From Nectonema munidae (taxonomy: Eukaryota > Nematomorpha > Nectonematoida > Nectonematidae), in assembly GCA_030549495.1 (NCBI GenBank), contig JAUIRK010000536.1, forward strand, positions 806,001 through 870,000: 64,000 nucleotides of DNA. Reading direction: 5' to 3'. This document shows, in pieces, positions 1 to 11,085 of the stretch (positions are counted from its first letter, which is position 1; each line of letters begins with the position of its first letter). The notes beneath the pieces are model-generated. The model made no database searches. It was not told the origin of the DNA and saw only the letters and a list, made by a program, of their open reading frames with translations. The position numbers and the translations under genes are program-made.

Positions 1-84
1 AATAGTAGATGGGTGCGAATGGACACTTAATATTTTTTTGGTTCAATTATTAAATGATACTATTCTGTACCATGATATTATATA

Positions 85-90
85 TTTATT
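85..90 (-). terminator. Possible poly(A) signal AATAAA
   Basis: AATAAA on the minus strand, about 160 bases beyond the stop of the exon at 248-492. In AT-rich DNA this hexamer is common, so the support is mainly its position. Confidence 0.25.
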
Positions 91-247
91 AAATCTTGGA
101 TAAAATTGGATCGATTCTGATTATGCAACTATTTTTAGGAATTGAATCTTACAATTTCTCCATTTTATAGCTTGGATGAAAATGCTGAAAGATAAAATAT
201 TCGATAACTTTGATTTCTATTTCTTGCCCTTTTAAATCAAATGTTAT

Positions 248-492
248 TCATGCTAGTGATGAATTTATTGCGTTTTTGACGGGACAATTTTGAAGTATAA
301 ATCCTAGGGAATAGTTTAGAGCAGATGCAATACCTATTTTTTCGCTATCTAGCGCGCTTCTTTTCTTTCTGTCGTGCAGATTTTCGGTTTCGATTCCAAA
401 TTTCTTCAAAAAAGTACTTTTTTCGTTCAAAAGAATTTCATCCAAATTCTTAGACAATGTTTGGATGTCATCATCATCATCATCGTTATCAT
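248..492 (-). CDS. Terminal exon of an unidentified host gene
   Basis: On the minus strand the sequence before 492 reads like a splice acceptor (TTTCAACAAAACAG), and about 80 codons then run to a TGA at 248-250. The exon opens with an acidic run of Asp residues, continues with a charged segment (DEILLNEKSTFLKKFG, DRKKRSALDSEK) and ends in a more hydrophobic tail (ALNYSLGFILQNCPVK). It enters in phase 1. A minus-strand AATAAA at 85-90 fits a poly(A) signal. I do not recognise the family. Base composition is less AT-rich than its surroundings, which supports coding. It could still be a chance open frame. Confidence 0.4.
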
Positions 493-3400
493 CTGTTTTG
501 TTGAAAATGATAAAAAAACGAATAAATTTCAAAATATATATAAGGAAGATTCAGTATTTTTGTGCAAATCGAAACGTGTGAATTTTTAACTGCAACATGA
601 AATAGCATTTAGAAGTTAGTAAGCGTGCTACTTCACTAAACATCATGTTAAAAGAAAGCTTTAATTATGCCCATCATTATTATGCATGATTTAAACTGGC
701 TTGAGTAATATTTTAAATATTTTTTATTCAAAACATATTCTAAAGCCAGATATGAGTTTAAGATATATGAAGTAAAGTGAAAAAGGTGAGTATTTATACA
801 TGTTTAAATGAATGTGTGTATAATTGCCCTGGGGACCACGAAGACCAAACCACCCCAGTTTGCAAGGCTAATAGGGCGAACGTCAGTTATCCGCAGGCAA
901 TATTTTCAAGGGCAGATTGGATGTTGCTTTCAATATAAGAATCCTGAGTGTTTGGGGGTGGCCAAACATAACGGGTGTAGTTTGTATCTCGAGGATTTTG
1001 GTAATCCGCTGTGAAGGCTTCGATTTTGAATAAAATTCATTCTCTTACCATATAGCACACTGTTGAAATGGTTTTTGTTCATTTCGATTTCAGATTGTTT
1101 TGAATATTCATGCTCAAATCATACATACCATTTTAGTTGTATTTTCACTTTCTTCAACTCCATTGTGTCTTTCTTCAATTATATATTCTGTCTCTTTTTT
1201 CTATTCTATTTTGTCTTATTTAAATGCTATTTGTTCTCTTTCTTTGATTCAACTGTATATTTATTGAAAAAAGGAAAAATAGGTTTGTAAAAAAGCGATT
1301 TAAATTTGAAAAAAGGAATAACTAAAAATGGTATATATATATATATTAAATATGTGGTTGGAATTTATTTTTTTAATGATACTTCTTTACATAATATAAC
1401 TTATCAAATATCTATAATTTTAATTTTTAAGGGCATAATCCTTTTATGACAGTTGTGATTTTACAAGAACGATCTCATATTTTTGTTTAACATATGTAGC
1501 TAACTACAGTATGGCTGCAAGACACTTTTAAGGTGAATTTGAAAAAGATATATGAAAAAGGAGGAAAAAGAATTTGCATATAATAAAACTATATCTCTCA
1601 CATGGAAAAAAGTAACTAATTTAAGCAGAAAAATAATACCATCTTTCATCGATTTATATGACTAAATATTTTTTTATCAAACAGTTTTTAAGCCTAAAAT
1701 ATATTAACATCTTAAAATTTCAAATTTTTGCATAATCTAACATACGATTCCAAAAAATGATTAATTTTGCGAAAAATGACAGGATCGGGAAGCAATGAAT
1801 TGCTGTTAAGTCTGAATGATGAAAGTAAAAGGGTTTAGATAAGTTTTAAATCAGTGCTTTTTAAACTAAAAGTGGAAGAATAAATTCCAATTATTTTGAC
1901 AACAGTATGAAAGTGTTCATTTCTAAACACGTGTTTTTGAAGCATTTAATTAGCCGAAATTTTTTTGATATTTTGAAAAGTTGCACATCTTTTCTTATTG
2001 AAAATTCAATATGTGTTTGTCTTCGGAAACTCACATCACCAAAAACAACTCAGAAAAGTAATACTTTTAAAAAAAAATTTTTTTTTATTTGTCAAAATTT
2101 GATAAATTTGAAAAAGTTGATTAAATATGCTATTAGAAAAGGAGTAATTTGTAAAAAAAAAAAGTTTGGGACTGTTTTGGGCAAATCTGGATATGCATGC
2201 ATGCAAGCTAAAAGCATGCTTCGCATATATGCATTTGCATATGTAAACATTTATATGTTAAAAGTTAAATCATAAGTGAAATTTCTTACGGATGCCGTAA
2301 ACAGTTGGTAAGCAGAGAAGGAAGCATATCGCTATTGAAGTAATGATTCGTTGATGTTTCATCCTGGAAGAGATAAACACTAAAATTAATTTCAAATTTT
2401 TCAACTTAATTCAAAAGTTGTGGAATTAATTATAGAAAAAGTAATCAAATTACAGTGGCATAACACATTAACATATGCTGACGTTGGGATTAAATTCATA
2501 ATCTGCTATAAATTCGGTGATAGGCAAATTGATCTATTGAAAAAGTCCTCGAAAATCACTTTTTACAATTCTTAAATATTTTAGTATCATTTACAAAGAT
2601 TTATATACACTTTAATTTATGAAACTAATTTTAAATTTTATAATTTTTTTAGGCAAATCATTCTACTAATGCATTTTTAAATAAAAATTTAGGTGTGTGT
2701 ACGTGTGTATAAAATAAAGTCTGGCAACATTTTTTAAAACTAAATATTATTAAAAGCAATGAATTTATTTCCATTGAGTATAATTAATCAAACGTCATTT
2801 GCTAATATCTATTGTGGGAAGTTATTGTTTTTTCGCGACTCCTCTACAAATATCCCACTAATCTAGTAAGCAAGTGATATAGGATTCAGCGTATACTAGA
2901 GTCTTGCTTTGGTAGGTTGGGCCATACCCACACAATTTTTATAAAATGTAATCTGGGTCGCTGGTTTAATTTCATAACTTTGGATCATTTGTAGGTTTAA
3001 TTTTCAAAATGTGCTTAATTTGCGAATTTTTACTTTCCTTGACTCATTTGTTCAATGTGTAGCATATGATAGTAGTGAACACACCACACCTTCGTTCAAA
3101 TTGATTTAAATCCGAAATTCATTAATCCGCATCCTTCATTATGCGTATACAAAAACTTTTTTTATCATAAAATTTAAAAAATAATAATAAAACATTTAAC
3201 GCATTAAACATTTAAAATGTGAGAGCAAGATTATTTTTTTTAAATCAAGATAATGTCATCATCTTGATTTAACGGGGTGGAAAAAATGATTCGAAATGTT
3301 TCCGCTTTAATTGTTGTTGCTTCCAACGTTTTATGAATTATGGTCCAGGTGCTGGTAACGAGCGTAATTTCAGACTTTCAGGCCATGTTATTTCCGATAG

Positions 3401-4259
3401 AAGATTGTGTTTAAAAAGAAAGCCTCAATGATATTTATATTATGAAAAAACGATTCAAAAAAATTATGTTGAATTTTCATTAAAATACCACTGGGCAGTT
3501 GGAAACAAATTTTTACGAGAAGCACAAAGCTCTACTATAGTGTGTACATTCGATAAAAAGTATTGCTACAACTATGAACTTTATTATTTTTTTGCGATTT
3601 ACATATATCAATACTACTATTTTTTTCAGTGAACATTTGATCTATCAAAAAGTAGTGATGAAAAGAGAAATGTTTATTTTTTTATCTGGAAAGTTATATT
3701 CATAGTTGAATAAATATTGCAAAAAATATATCAATGGCAAAATATTTTATTAAATGGCATATTTATATTTATTAATATATTTTATTAATAAAGAAAGCTA
3801 ATGTTTTAGTATCTATGAAAATATCTTTATCATTTATGCAATTTTCTTTTTTAAATATGCTATTTAAATTATAATAACTGATCTAAAAAATCAATAAATC
3901 TAATAACAATATTACTACTATGCTTATTTTACGTTCACATCTACCAAAAATGATTCTCTAAGCGAAAAGTCATATAATTATAAAATTATTATTAGAAAAG
4001 TCATAACTAAAAATGTATCATTGTTTGCAGATTAAAATGAAGAAAGTTTGCATAATAAAATTAAATATATACAACACAAAATCTAGTCGTAGACGGCTTA
4101 CGCAAATCAATAAATAAAATGTACATTTAAATGAAAAGTTGGAAAGTTTGGGATTTATATAATAGATCATTTTATCTCAAATTAGGAATTAAATTAAAGA
4201 AGTAAATGTGTTTTCATTAAATTTCAAGTTAAAATTAAAGATTTCCAAATCAAAATTTT
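493..4259. other. AT-rich stretch without recognised gene
   Basis: I see no coding region, RNA gene or transposon ends that I can support. A short (TA)n run lies near 1330-1347. The open frame at 1907-2275 (+) is Lys/Phe/Ile-rich and looks like chance reading of AT-rich DNA. Upstream exons of the minus-strand gene at 248-492 could lie here but none is recognisable. Confidence 0.5.
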
Positions 4260-6168
4260 ACTTGCTTCCATATGAAAAAAAAATTGTAGTAATAATACTA
4301 GTTAAATAGTAAAAAAAGTAGTAAAATTAGCATAAGTAGTAATATTACTATTTAATGAATGAATTATATAGTAAAATTTATGAATACTATTCATAAAAAG
4401 TTAAAATTACTACCAAAATGGTAAAAAAATTGTAGATGGATAGGATTTTGAAGAAAATTTATGAAATTATAATTTTACTTTTTTAAATTTTATTAGATAT
4501 TAAATTCATTGATAATTTTGCCCATACTTATATAGTTTAAATTATTATAATTTAATTTTTATAAAATTAGTGAATTTAGATGGCGTTAATACGCACATAC
4601 TAATTGATATATTTTAAAGATTTCATGAAAAAAAATTAGAAAAAAATTTATTCAAAAAAATATCTAATTTATTTTTTAATTATATTTTTGAAAAAAATTA
4701 ATATAAAATCATTTTTTTCATAAAAAAAAATCTATAAAATGGAAACTTTTTTAGAAATTTTTTTTTTTTGAAATTTAGTATTTCATTCAAATATTAATAC
4801 CCCTCCTCTGAAGAATTCAAAGGTTTTTACGGTTAGGTAGTACCTAACCTAGCGACCCGATTCTACGTGGTTAGTAATCAAGCTATCACTAGACAATAAG
4901 TTTGTTTCCCAAATTGGGAGCGTTCGCGTTAGGATTGTATCGTTCTCTCAGTTGTATTTATATATTGTCACATAAATTCTCGTAAAATAATATATATATA
5001 ACAAGGTATAGCTATTCTTTTGTAACAAGGGCCGATAGGTGTTTAGTGGGATGGAAAGTCCAGTTAGACTTGGACTCAGCATTCCGGGCGGGCCACGATA
5101 TCCGAAAGGATGGGTGCGAACGCCGCAAACAACTTAATTAATTAATACCCGAAAAATCCTAGATTTATAGATTTTTTACTTTTGTGTTCGATGATTCTTA
5201 ATCAGAAGATTCTCTACAGCGTAGCCTCTTTTATCCAGAGAACTTTTGGTTTGTTGAGTAATAGACATAAAAAGCCTTGAGAGAATTAAAAATTGAAACA
5301 TAGCTATTCAAAAAAAAAACTTAAAAATGAGCTATTTGAATTCTTGAAAGTAAGTTAAAATTATTATTTATTTGTTTGAGAAACTACACAAAAATCATAA
5401 GATTTCCTATATCAAGTGTCACATTAGTATATTGAATAATAGAATATCATTAATTTCATTTTTTTTTTAAAAAACATTCACTTTTCTGAATAATAAATAA
5501 TGTCCTGCTTAGATCAAATTTATTGGGAAAATAAAAAATGTTTTAGATCATTTTTGTGAAAAAATTTAAATGCGACTCGGAAAGAAATAAGCTACATAAT
5601 GATAAAAGAAAGTTTTAATTGCAATTTTCTTTGAAAGTGAACATTTGGTTTTGAAAAGGAAACTTCAATCCACCACTGAGTAAAACACAACAACAATTTA
5701 CAGAACAATCTAAAGTTTACCTCTTAAAAAGAAAATGTTGTAAAGAAACTTACTATTCACAATAAATTTGTTTTTCAATCAACGTTTCGCTTAAAGACTT
5801 CGAGAATTGAGGATCGCCTTGACAAATCTTTTTGTGAAATGAAAGCCTCCAGGTTTTCCATGAGAGTCTTGAATAGTGTATTTTTAAGCTTTATATATGC
5901 ATAGTATTTCTAAATACTTTATACTTGAATAGTATATTCTTAAGAAAACATTCATAGCTTTGCTCATTTAGACAATTTACCTTCCTAAAGACAAACTTAT
6001 TTTGTCAAGCCACCAATCACTTTATTTTAAACTCTCTTTCTAGACAGTGGATCCAAATAAGTGTAGTAGTTTAAAATTAATGAGTTAACGCCAATAGGTG
6101 CATTAGTATTATACTACAAAGTTTTAACTAGTATTATTACTACAATTTTTTTTCATATGAAAGCAAGT
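4260..6168. mobile_element. Unclassified element with 46-47 bp terminal inverted repeats
   Basis: The left end (4260-4306) and right end (6123-6168) are inverted copies of each other. They share ACTTGCTT, CATATG, an A8-9 run and TAGTAATAATACTAGTTAAA, with one substitution and one length change in the A run. No transposase frame lies between them. The interior is AT-rich except for a GC-rich island near 4840-5130. The flanks show no clear target-site duplication, so the true ends may lie slightly outside. It could be a non-autonomous DNA transposon or two facing copies of a shorter repeat. Confidence 0.5.
4840..5130. other. GC-rich island with predicted hairpins
   Basis: A compositional island inside very AT-rich DNA. 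It contains a GTAGTACCTAAC-like palindrome, a possible hairpin AGTCCA/TGGACT near 5059-5078, and ATCC-GAAA-GGAT, a four-base stem closed by a GNRA-type loop, near 5100-5111. No open frame is notable. It resembles no tRNA, rRNA, SRP or RNase P RNA that I know. It may be a structured part of the inverted-repeat element around it. Confidence 0.3.
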
Positions 6169-7189
6169 GAATAATTATTCAATGTATAGTGTTGTCTTGA
6201 ACTTGAAATAAGATGGCTAAATATATGAACTTAAGCTCCATTCAGTTCAAAAATATGGCGCAAGGTTTTGTAACAATTTAATAGACATAGAGACTTAAAA
6301 CACTATTCAGCTATATAATTTTCACATTTTTTCTAATGTATACTATTTATTCCACTTGTAAAAAAGTTAGTTAATTGGTTTTATATTTGGTCATTTGGTT
6401 ATAATTATTAGCAAATTAAACCATTTTAGTTATTCTCTCCGGAATTCCATTGGAAATTCTAGTTCCTCTACAGAAAAAATAACCCCAAATGGATTAATTA
6501 AATCTATACTCACTGGTGCCCGCCTCCTAAATAAGACGTATATTTTTTGTAACGAAATGCAGCAGTATTTTTATAAATCAAGAATTACATTATTACATAA
6601 GTATATTTATTTACAATCAAACCCACTTTAACCCTTTCAGGCATTGGTTTTTTTTCTCAATGAGTTTTTATATAACTTAATAAGTAAGAGTCTTCTGGGA
6701 GGCTGGTGTCCGATTGTCAATCTGTTTATAACGATGATGGATCTAAACCTTATTGAGTTTTTTACGCCTATTAAATCAGCAGCACACGTTAGCAATGATC
6801 TTTTGAAAAATGCGTTCGACTTTACATAATATTTTATAATGAAGCGTTTAGTCCTTGATTTTTTCCCATTCAAGACTAGGCACATTAATTAAGTAAAGCT
6901 AAATATATTTTGAAGTATTGATAAATACTTCACCATATCGAAGATTTAGTGTTGATTATGTTGAAGCATTGATACATTTTGGGGATAAATGAATAATTGC
7001 ATCTCCTTTTTTCATTATATTTTTTTGCCGCGACCGATTTATCTTCAAAAAGGCAAAACTTGAAGATTTGTTCTTGAAAACCTAGCAGAAAAAATAATCA
7101 AAGATTTAAACAATTTTTTAGTTACGTATACTTTAAATATAACATTGAGCAAAAAACCGATGCACACTCTGGGTGTGCGCAAGTAGATT
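6169..7189. other. AT-rich stretch without recognised gene
   Basis: Short open frames at 6395-6631 (+) and 6637-6885 (-) overlap each other and match no family I know. I see no transposon ends. Confidence 0.4.
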
Positions 7190-8350
7190 ATGCGTATGGT
7201 AGAATAATAGCATCAAAACATTTATCCAAAAAAATATGAATCAATGTATACCATGAAAAATATTAAGACATTTGTAATGCAGGCCAGTTCTACATTTTTT
7301 GCGTGTATTTTTTTTTACATAAACCACATCTAATTATTGCATTGGGATCAAATATAAAATGATTCTTTTTATCTTTACGAACTTCAAGTGAAACTCTACC
7401 TACAGTTTATCGTTTGTAGTTTGCCAACACCTTTTGCAACAAAAGAAGAATCTGCAAGCCAAACGTGTACTTCTAAGAATTGCCCTTCTAAATGCAAGAT
7501 GCTCCATGAATTCTGAATAATCATAGCTAAACACAAAGCGAATAATGGACATCACTTTTGGTTTCTTATTTAGATTCTGCAATTTGAAATATTTTACCTT
7601 GCACTATCTATACTCAACACATCTATTGACTACACATTGAAAGTGAATTTGGCTGTTCTGTTTGGATAACTTTGTTTCTTTCTTTGGACAATCTCTTTAC
7701 TTGATTCAAAGCGTCAGTAGAAAAATTATTAGAGGCCATTCTAAAATTTTGCTCTTCTAAGAAAAATTCGTTTCATCGTATATTTTAGAGGATCATAAAT
7801 CTAATCTAATGCTTGGCACCGCTTTGGTCACAACCGAAATACAATCATCTTTTCCTTCCCAATAATACACGGTGCGACGAAGTAAAACCTCGTAACCGGA
7901 TAAAAGTGAAATGCCAAAAAACGTTTTCATTTCTTTTCTATCACTTATGATTCGCTTTATATCTTTTGGCATACGTGGTGATTATTTCAACAATGAAGTC
8001 TTACGTCAAAAAATAAACCTACAATTTTAGCTAGAAACAAAGCATCAATACCTTTAGTGTCAATTACAGGAAACAGGATTCTTTCCTTAAGTCCTATCCT
8101 TGTTATTCCATTTTCTTACTCTTTTCATTTTCTGCTACAAAAGTTTGTGTCGTTTCTACCATCATTCAAGAACAAGTTTGTCCCATGGGAACAAGTAACT
8201 TCAATAGCAGCATTATTCAACAGTTGATTGTCAGACAAATTTTCAATTATTACTTCGTCTTCTTTTCCCCTATCTTCGTCCGATAACAAAACATTTCGGG
8301 TTGGAGTAATATAAAATAGAATGAATATTTTCAGACATTATCTATCAAAT
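7190..8350 (-). pseudogene. piggyBac transposase fossil
   Basis: Read on the minus strand, pieces of a piggyBac (DDE_Tnp_1_7) transposase appear in the family order. First is a segment near 7840-7960 with EMKTFFGISLLSGYEVLLRR and YYWEGKDD, typical of the N-terminal half. Next, near 7650-7740, comes VKRLSKERNKVIQTEQPNS, like the family segment before the MGGVD motif. Last, near 7250-7390, is a C-terminal cysteine-rich zinc finger (VRKDKKNHF, then CGLCKKK and HYKCLNIFHG across a frame change). The central DDD core between the first two pieces is deleted and several stops and frameshifts are present, so it is dead. Ends with TTAA were not found. Confidence 0.65.
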
Positions 8351-8566
8351 CTAAAGTTAGAGAAGAGAATGAGTAATATCTTTATCCCATCAATGGATAC
8401 AGTACCAAAACTCCAATAATAAACTTTTTGTAGTTCTATATCACTTCCCATTCTTATAAAGTTGATTTTTGATATAAATTTTTTCACTTATCTTGTACTT
8501 TTTCTTGGTTTGATCGGCGTCAATCATCTTATAACAACCCTAAAATCTTATTAGTTAATGTGATTA

Positions 8567-8590
8567 ATTAATTAATTAATTAATTAAGTC
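8567..8590. repeat. (TTAA)n microsatellite
   Basis: About six tandem TTAA units lie just upstream of the LINE remnant. Such tracts are frequent piggyBac targets, but no insertion is seen here. Confidence 0.7.
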
Positions 8591-9655
8591 TCTTAAAGTC
8601 TCTTTTCCTTCAAGTCTCTGTCTACGAACAGTAAATCTTTGAATAACAAATCTAAATACAAAATTAAAAAGTCTGACTGGATAACTAATCATTTATTAAC
8701 TTAGATACGAAGAGAACTCTACAGAAAAATGAAAAAGAACACCTTCAATTTACAGCGGTAAAATAAATATATTTTTCTACGAAACAAAATAAAATATGAA
8801 ATTAAAAATGCTAAGAAAAATTATTTTGAGAGAGTCTCTTTTTTGAGAATCAAAATAATACTGCTAGCATGTGGAAATTGATTAATTCTTGCATTAAACC
8901 TCCGAAAAACCCGATTAAGTCTCTTTATATTGGCGAAACTTTTGGAACAAATGAAGTAAAAATAGCAAAAAGTTTCAATGACTATACTTCAATTTCAATA
9001 ATAGAACTGTATCTAGTAGCGATGAATATTTAAAATACCTTCACCTTTATCCTTCATCTTTTGCCCCCATCCTATTAGTGTGAATGATGGAATACTGGCT
9101 ATCGATGCTCTTAGAAACAGCAAATGCAAAGACTTGGTACAAAACCTCTTTGGTACAAAATTGATCAAGACTTGACTTGCTTTAATTTGTGTATATCAAT
9201 GTCCCTCTTTCCTAAATATTTTAAATTTTTGATAATCTTACCTGTACATAAAAGAGGTGACAAAAATTGGGTTGAAAATGATAGACCGATTTCTATCATC
9301 TCAACCATATCCAAGATATTTGAAGGGTTAATTTCCAACCAAATGATTTATTCAAAATTGCATTTTCTACCCATTACAATTTTGTTTCACCAAAGGTTAA
9401 TCTATTGAACTTTTTCACTCGTATTTTATTGACAAAATCATAGATGCACGTGAGCAGAAAACCCAAATTCTCTCTCGTTTCATAGACATTTCGAAAGCTT
9501 TTGATTCGTTACAACATTCTTCCATCATTGATAAACTGAAATTTTATGGATTTTCTCCTTCTGAATTATTGTTTTTTGAATCTTACTTCTCAAATAGACA
9601 ATAGGCGGGCTATATCAGTGATACGTTATCTTCTCTTCTCAACGTTAAAACAGAT

Positions 9656-9901
9656 ATGCCCCAAAGATCAAAACTTGGACCACTGCTTTTCAATATCTTC
9701 ATTAATGATCATACTAATTGTATAAATTCTGCTATTTTTCTTCTTTTTGCTAATGATGTCACTGTTTTGATCAAAAATAAACATCTTTCTAAGTTCGATG
9801 TAAATGAGTGTCTTAACTCGATAACTCAGTCGTTTTATTTAAACCCTCTTCGAATAAACTATAAAAATCTTTTTGCATGGACTTCTCTTTTAATATTTTA
9901 G
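9656..9901 (+). pseudogene. Reverse transcriptase fragment with altered FADD motif
   Basis: About 80 codons cover the palm domain of the LINE reverse transcriptase: the PQRSKLGPLLF motif (normally PQGSILGPLLF) and FANDV in place of FADDV. The second active-site aspartate is therefore lost. This is the longest clean piece of the surrounding LINE. It is not a functional enzyme. Confidence 0.7.
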
Positions 9902-10582
9902 ATACTATAGTCTTTATTCTTCGTTAACTAAGTTTGAAATGATTATGGTTGATAAGTTTAACCTCCTAGATTTAGTAATAAATAATTCTTTAACTTGGAA
10001 AAATCATATCAATATCACTTAAACGAAAAACTTAGCTGTATAGTTGGTGTTTTAAAGCACTGAAGAAATTATTTTTCTTCAAGCACTTTACTTTTACTGT
10101 ATGAATCATTATTTTTACCACACTTACATTTCAGTATTATCAATTGGGGACACTCTTCCATATTCACTCTGTGCAGTATACAAAAGAAGGCTTTGCGAGT
10201 AATAAAACGTGAGAATTTCTTGGCACACACTTCACCCATTCTAAAGAGCATTTATTATTAAAACTAAGTCAGCTTTCTTCATCCAAAATTAGCTAAAATG
10301 TCGATTACCTGATCTTTTTAACGGTATTATTTCTTTTAATTTTGAAAAATAAAAGAATCTCTCCCAGATTTCTCTCTTCTTTGTCTGTCCCTTTCTTTAG
10401 ATTATATTAGCCAACTCTAAACAATCTCTACGCCATAAACTCGCAATCTTTTACAATTCGAGCTCACATACTATTTCCTCAACTCTTGCTCCTCTATCAA
10501 ATTGAAAAATAATCTAAAAAATACATATAATTTAGAGTATGAGTCTAATTGCTCCATATCTAACTGTTATACTTGTATGAGA

Positions 10583-10936
10583 GTTTGACTCAGGCCCGTA
10601 GCTAGGACTTTTCAATTGGGAGGGCTGGAAAAAATTTGGGGGGGGGGGGGGGGGGGCTAAATATTTTCACAAAAATAATTTTTGGTACTTATGAGTTATC
10701 TCTCACCCATTCAAAAAAAAAATTTTAGTAAATTACTGAAAAAATTTTAAGGTGGGAGGGAGGTAACTAATAAGTACCAAATTTTTATATATAGTCTAAA
10801 AATAAACAATTTTTTGAAACCTTTATTGATATCGAAATATATTAGGTTGGGGGGGGGGGGGGGCTCTGAATCTGAGTTGGGGGGAGGGGGGGCTTAGCCA
10901 CCTCCTGCCCTCGCTGGCTACGGGCCTGGTTTGACT
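10583..10936. mobile_element. hAT-type MITE with 8 bp target duplication
   Basis: The element spans 10591-10928 and begins CAGGCCCGTAGC and ends GCTACGGGCCTG, a perfect 12 bp inverted repeat. Both sides carry the exact 8 bp target duplication GTTTGACT (10583-10590 and 10929-10936). An 8 bp duplication with CAG...CTG ends is the hAT signature. The 338 bp interior has no coding and contains two long G runs. It lies near the 3' end of the LINE and so is younger than that LINE. Confidence 0.9.
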
Positions 10937-11085
10937 GCTTAAAAGCAGCTAACTAAGCTTAAGCATTTTAACATTATTGGTTTTCTGTATTTATATAATT
11001 ATTCAATCTTTTTATACTTATGTTTACTCTCCTACCAATGTATTGTAAGTATATATCTATTCATTAGTTTACTTACATAAACCAA

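Larger units (their letters stand above)
8640..11080 (+). mobile_element. Non-LTR retrotransposon (LINE, Jockey/CR1-like), decayed
   Basis: Plus-strand reading in several frames gives a LINE reverse transcriptase in order. Near 9240-9340 is LPVHKRGDKNW, then RPISIISTISKIFEG. Near 9460-9560 is FIDISKAFDSL (first catalytic Asp). Near 9655-9710 is MPQRSKLGPLLFNIFINDH. Near 9750 is LLFANDVTVL, where the usual FADD active site reads FAND. A C-terminal segment near 10140-10240 reads IINWGHSSIFTLCSIQKKAL. The region is 5' truncated, so the endonuclease is not clear, and it carries many stops. A hAT MITE sits near its 3' end (10591-10928). Confidence 0.75.

Noticed and set aside
1907-2275. 122-codon plus-strand frame
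   Set aside because: Lys/Phe/Ile-rich reading of AT-rich DNA with no motif and no splice or poly(A) context.
4840-5130. LTR with primer-binding site, or a known structured RNA such as RNase P or SRP RNA
   Set aside because: No second LTR, no gag or pol frames nearby, and the conserved cores of the known RNAs are not present.
8567-8590. piggyBac insertion site in the TTAA run
   Set aside because: Only a microsatellite; no element ends adjoin it.
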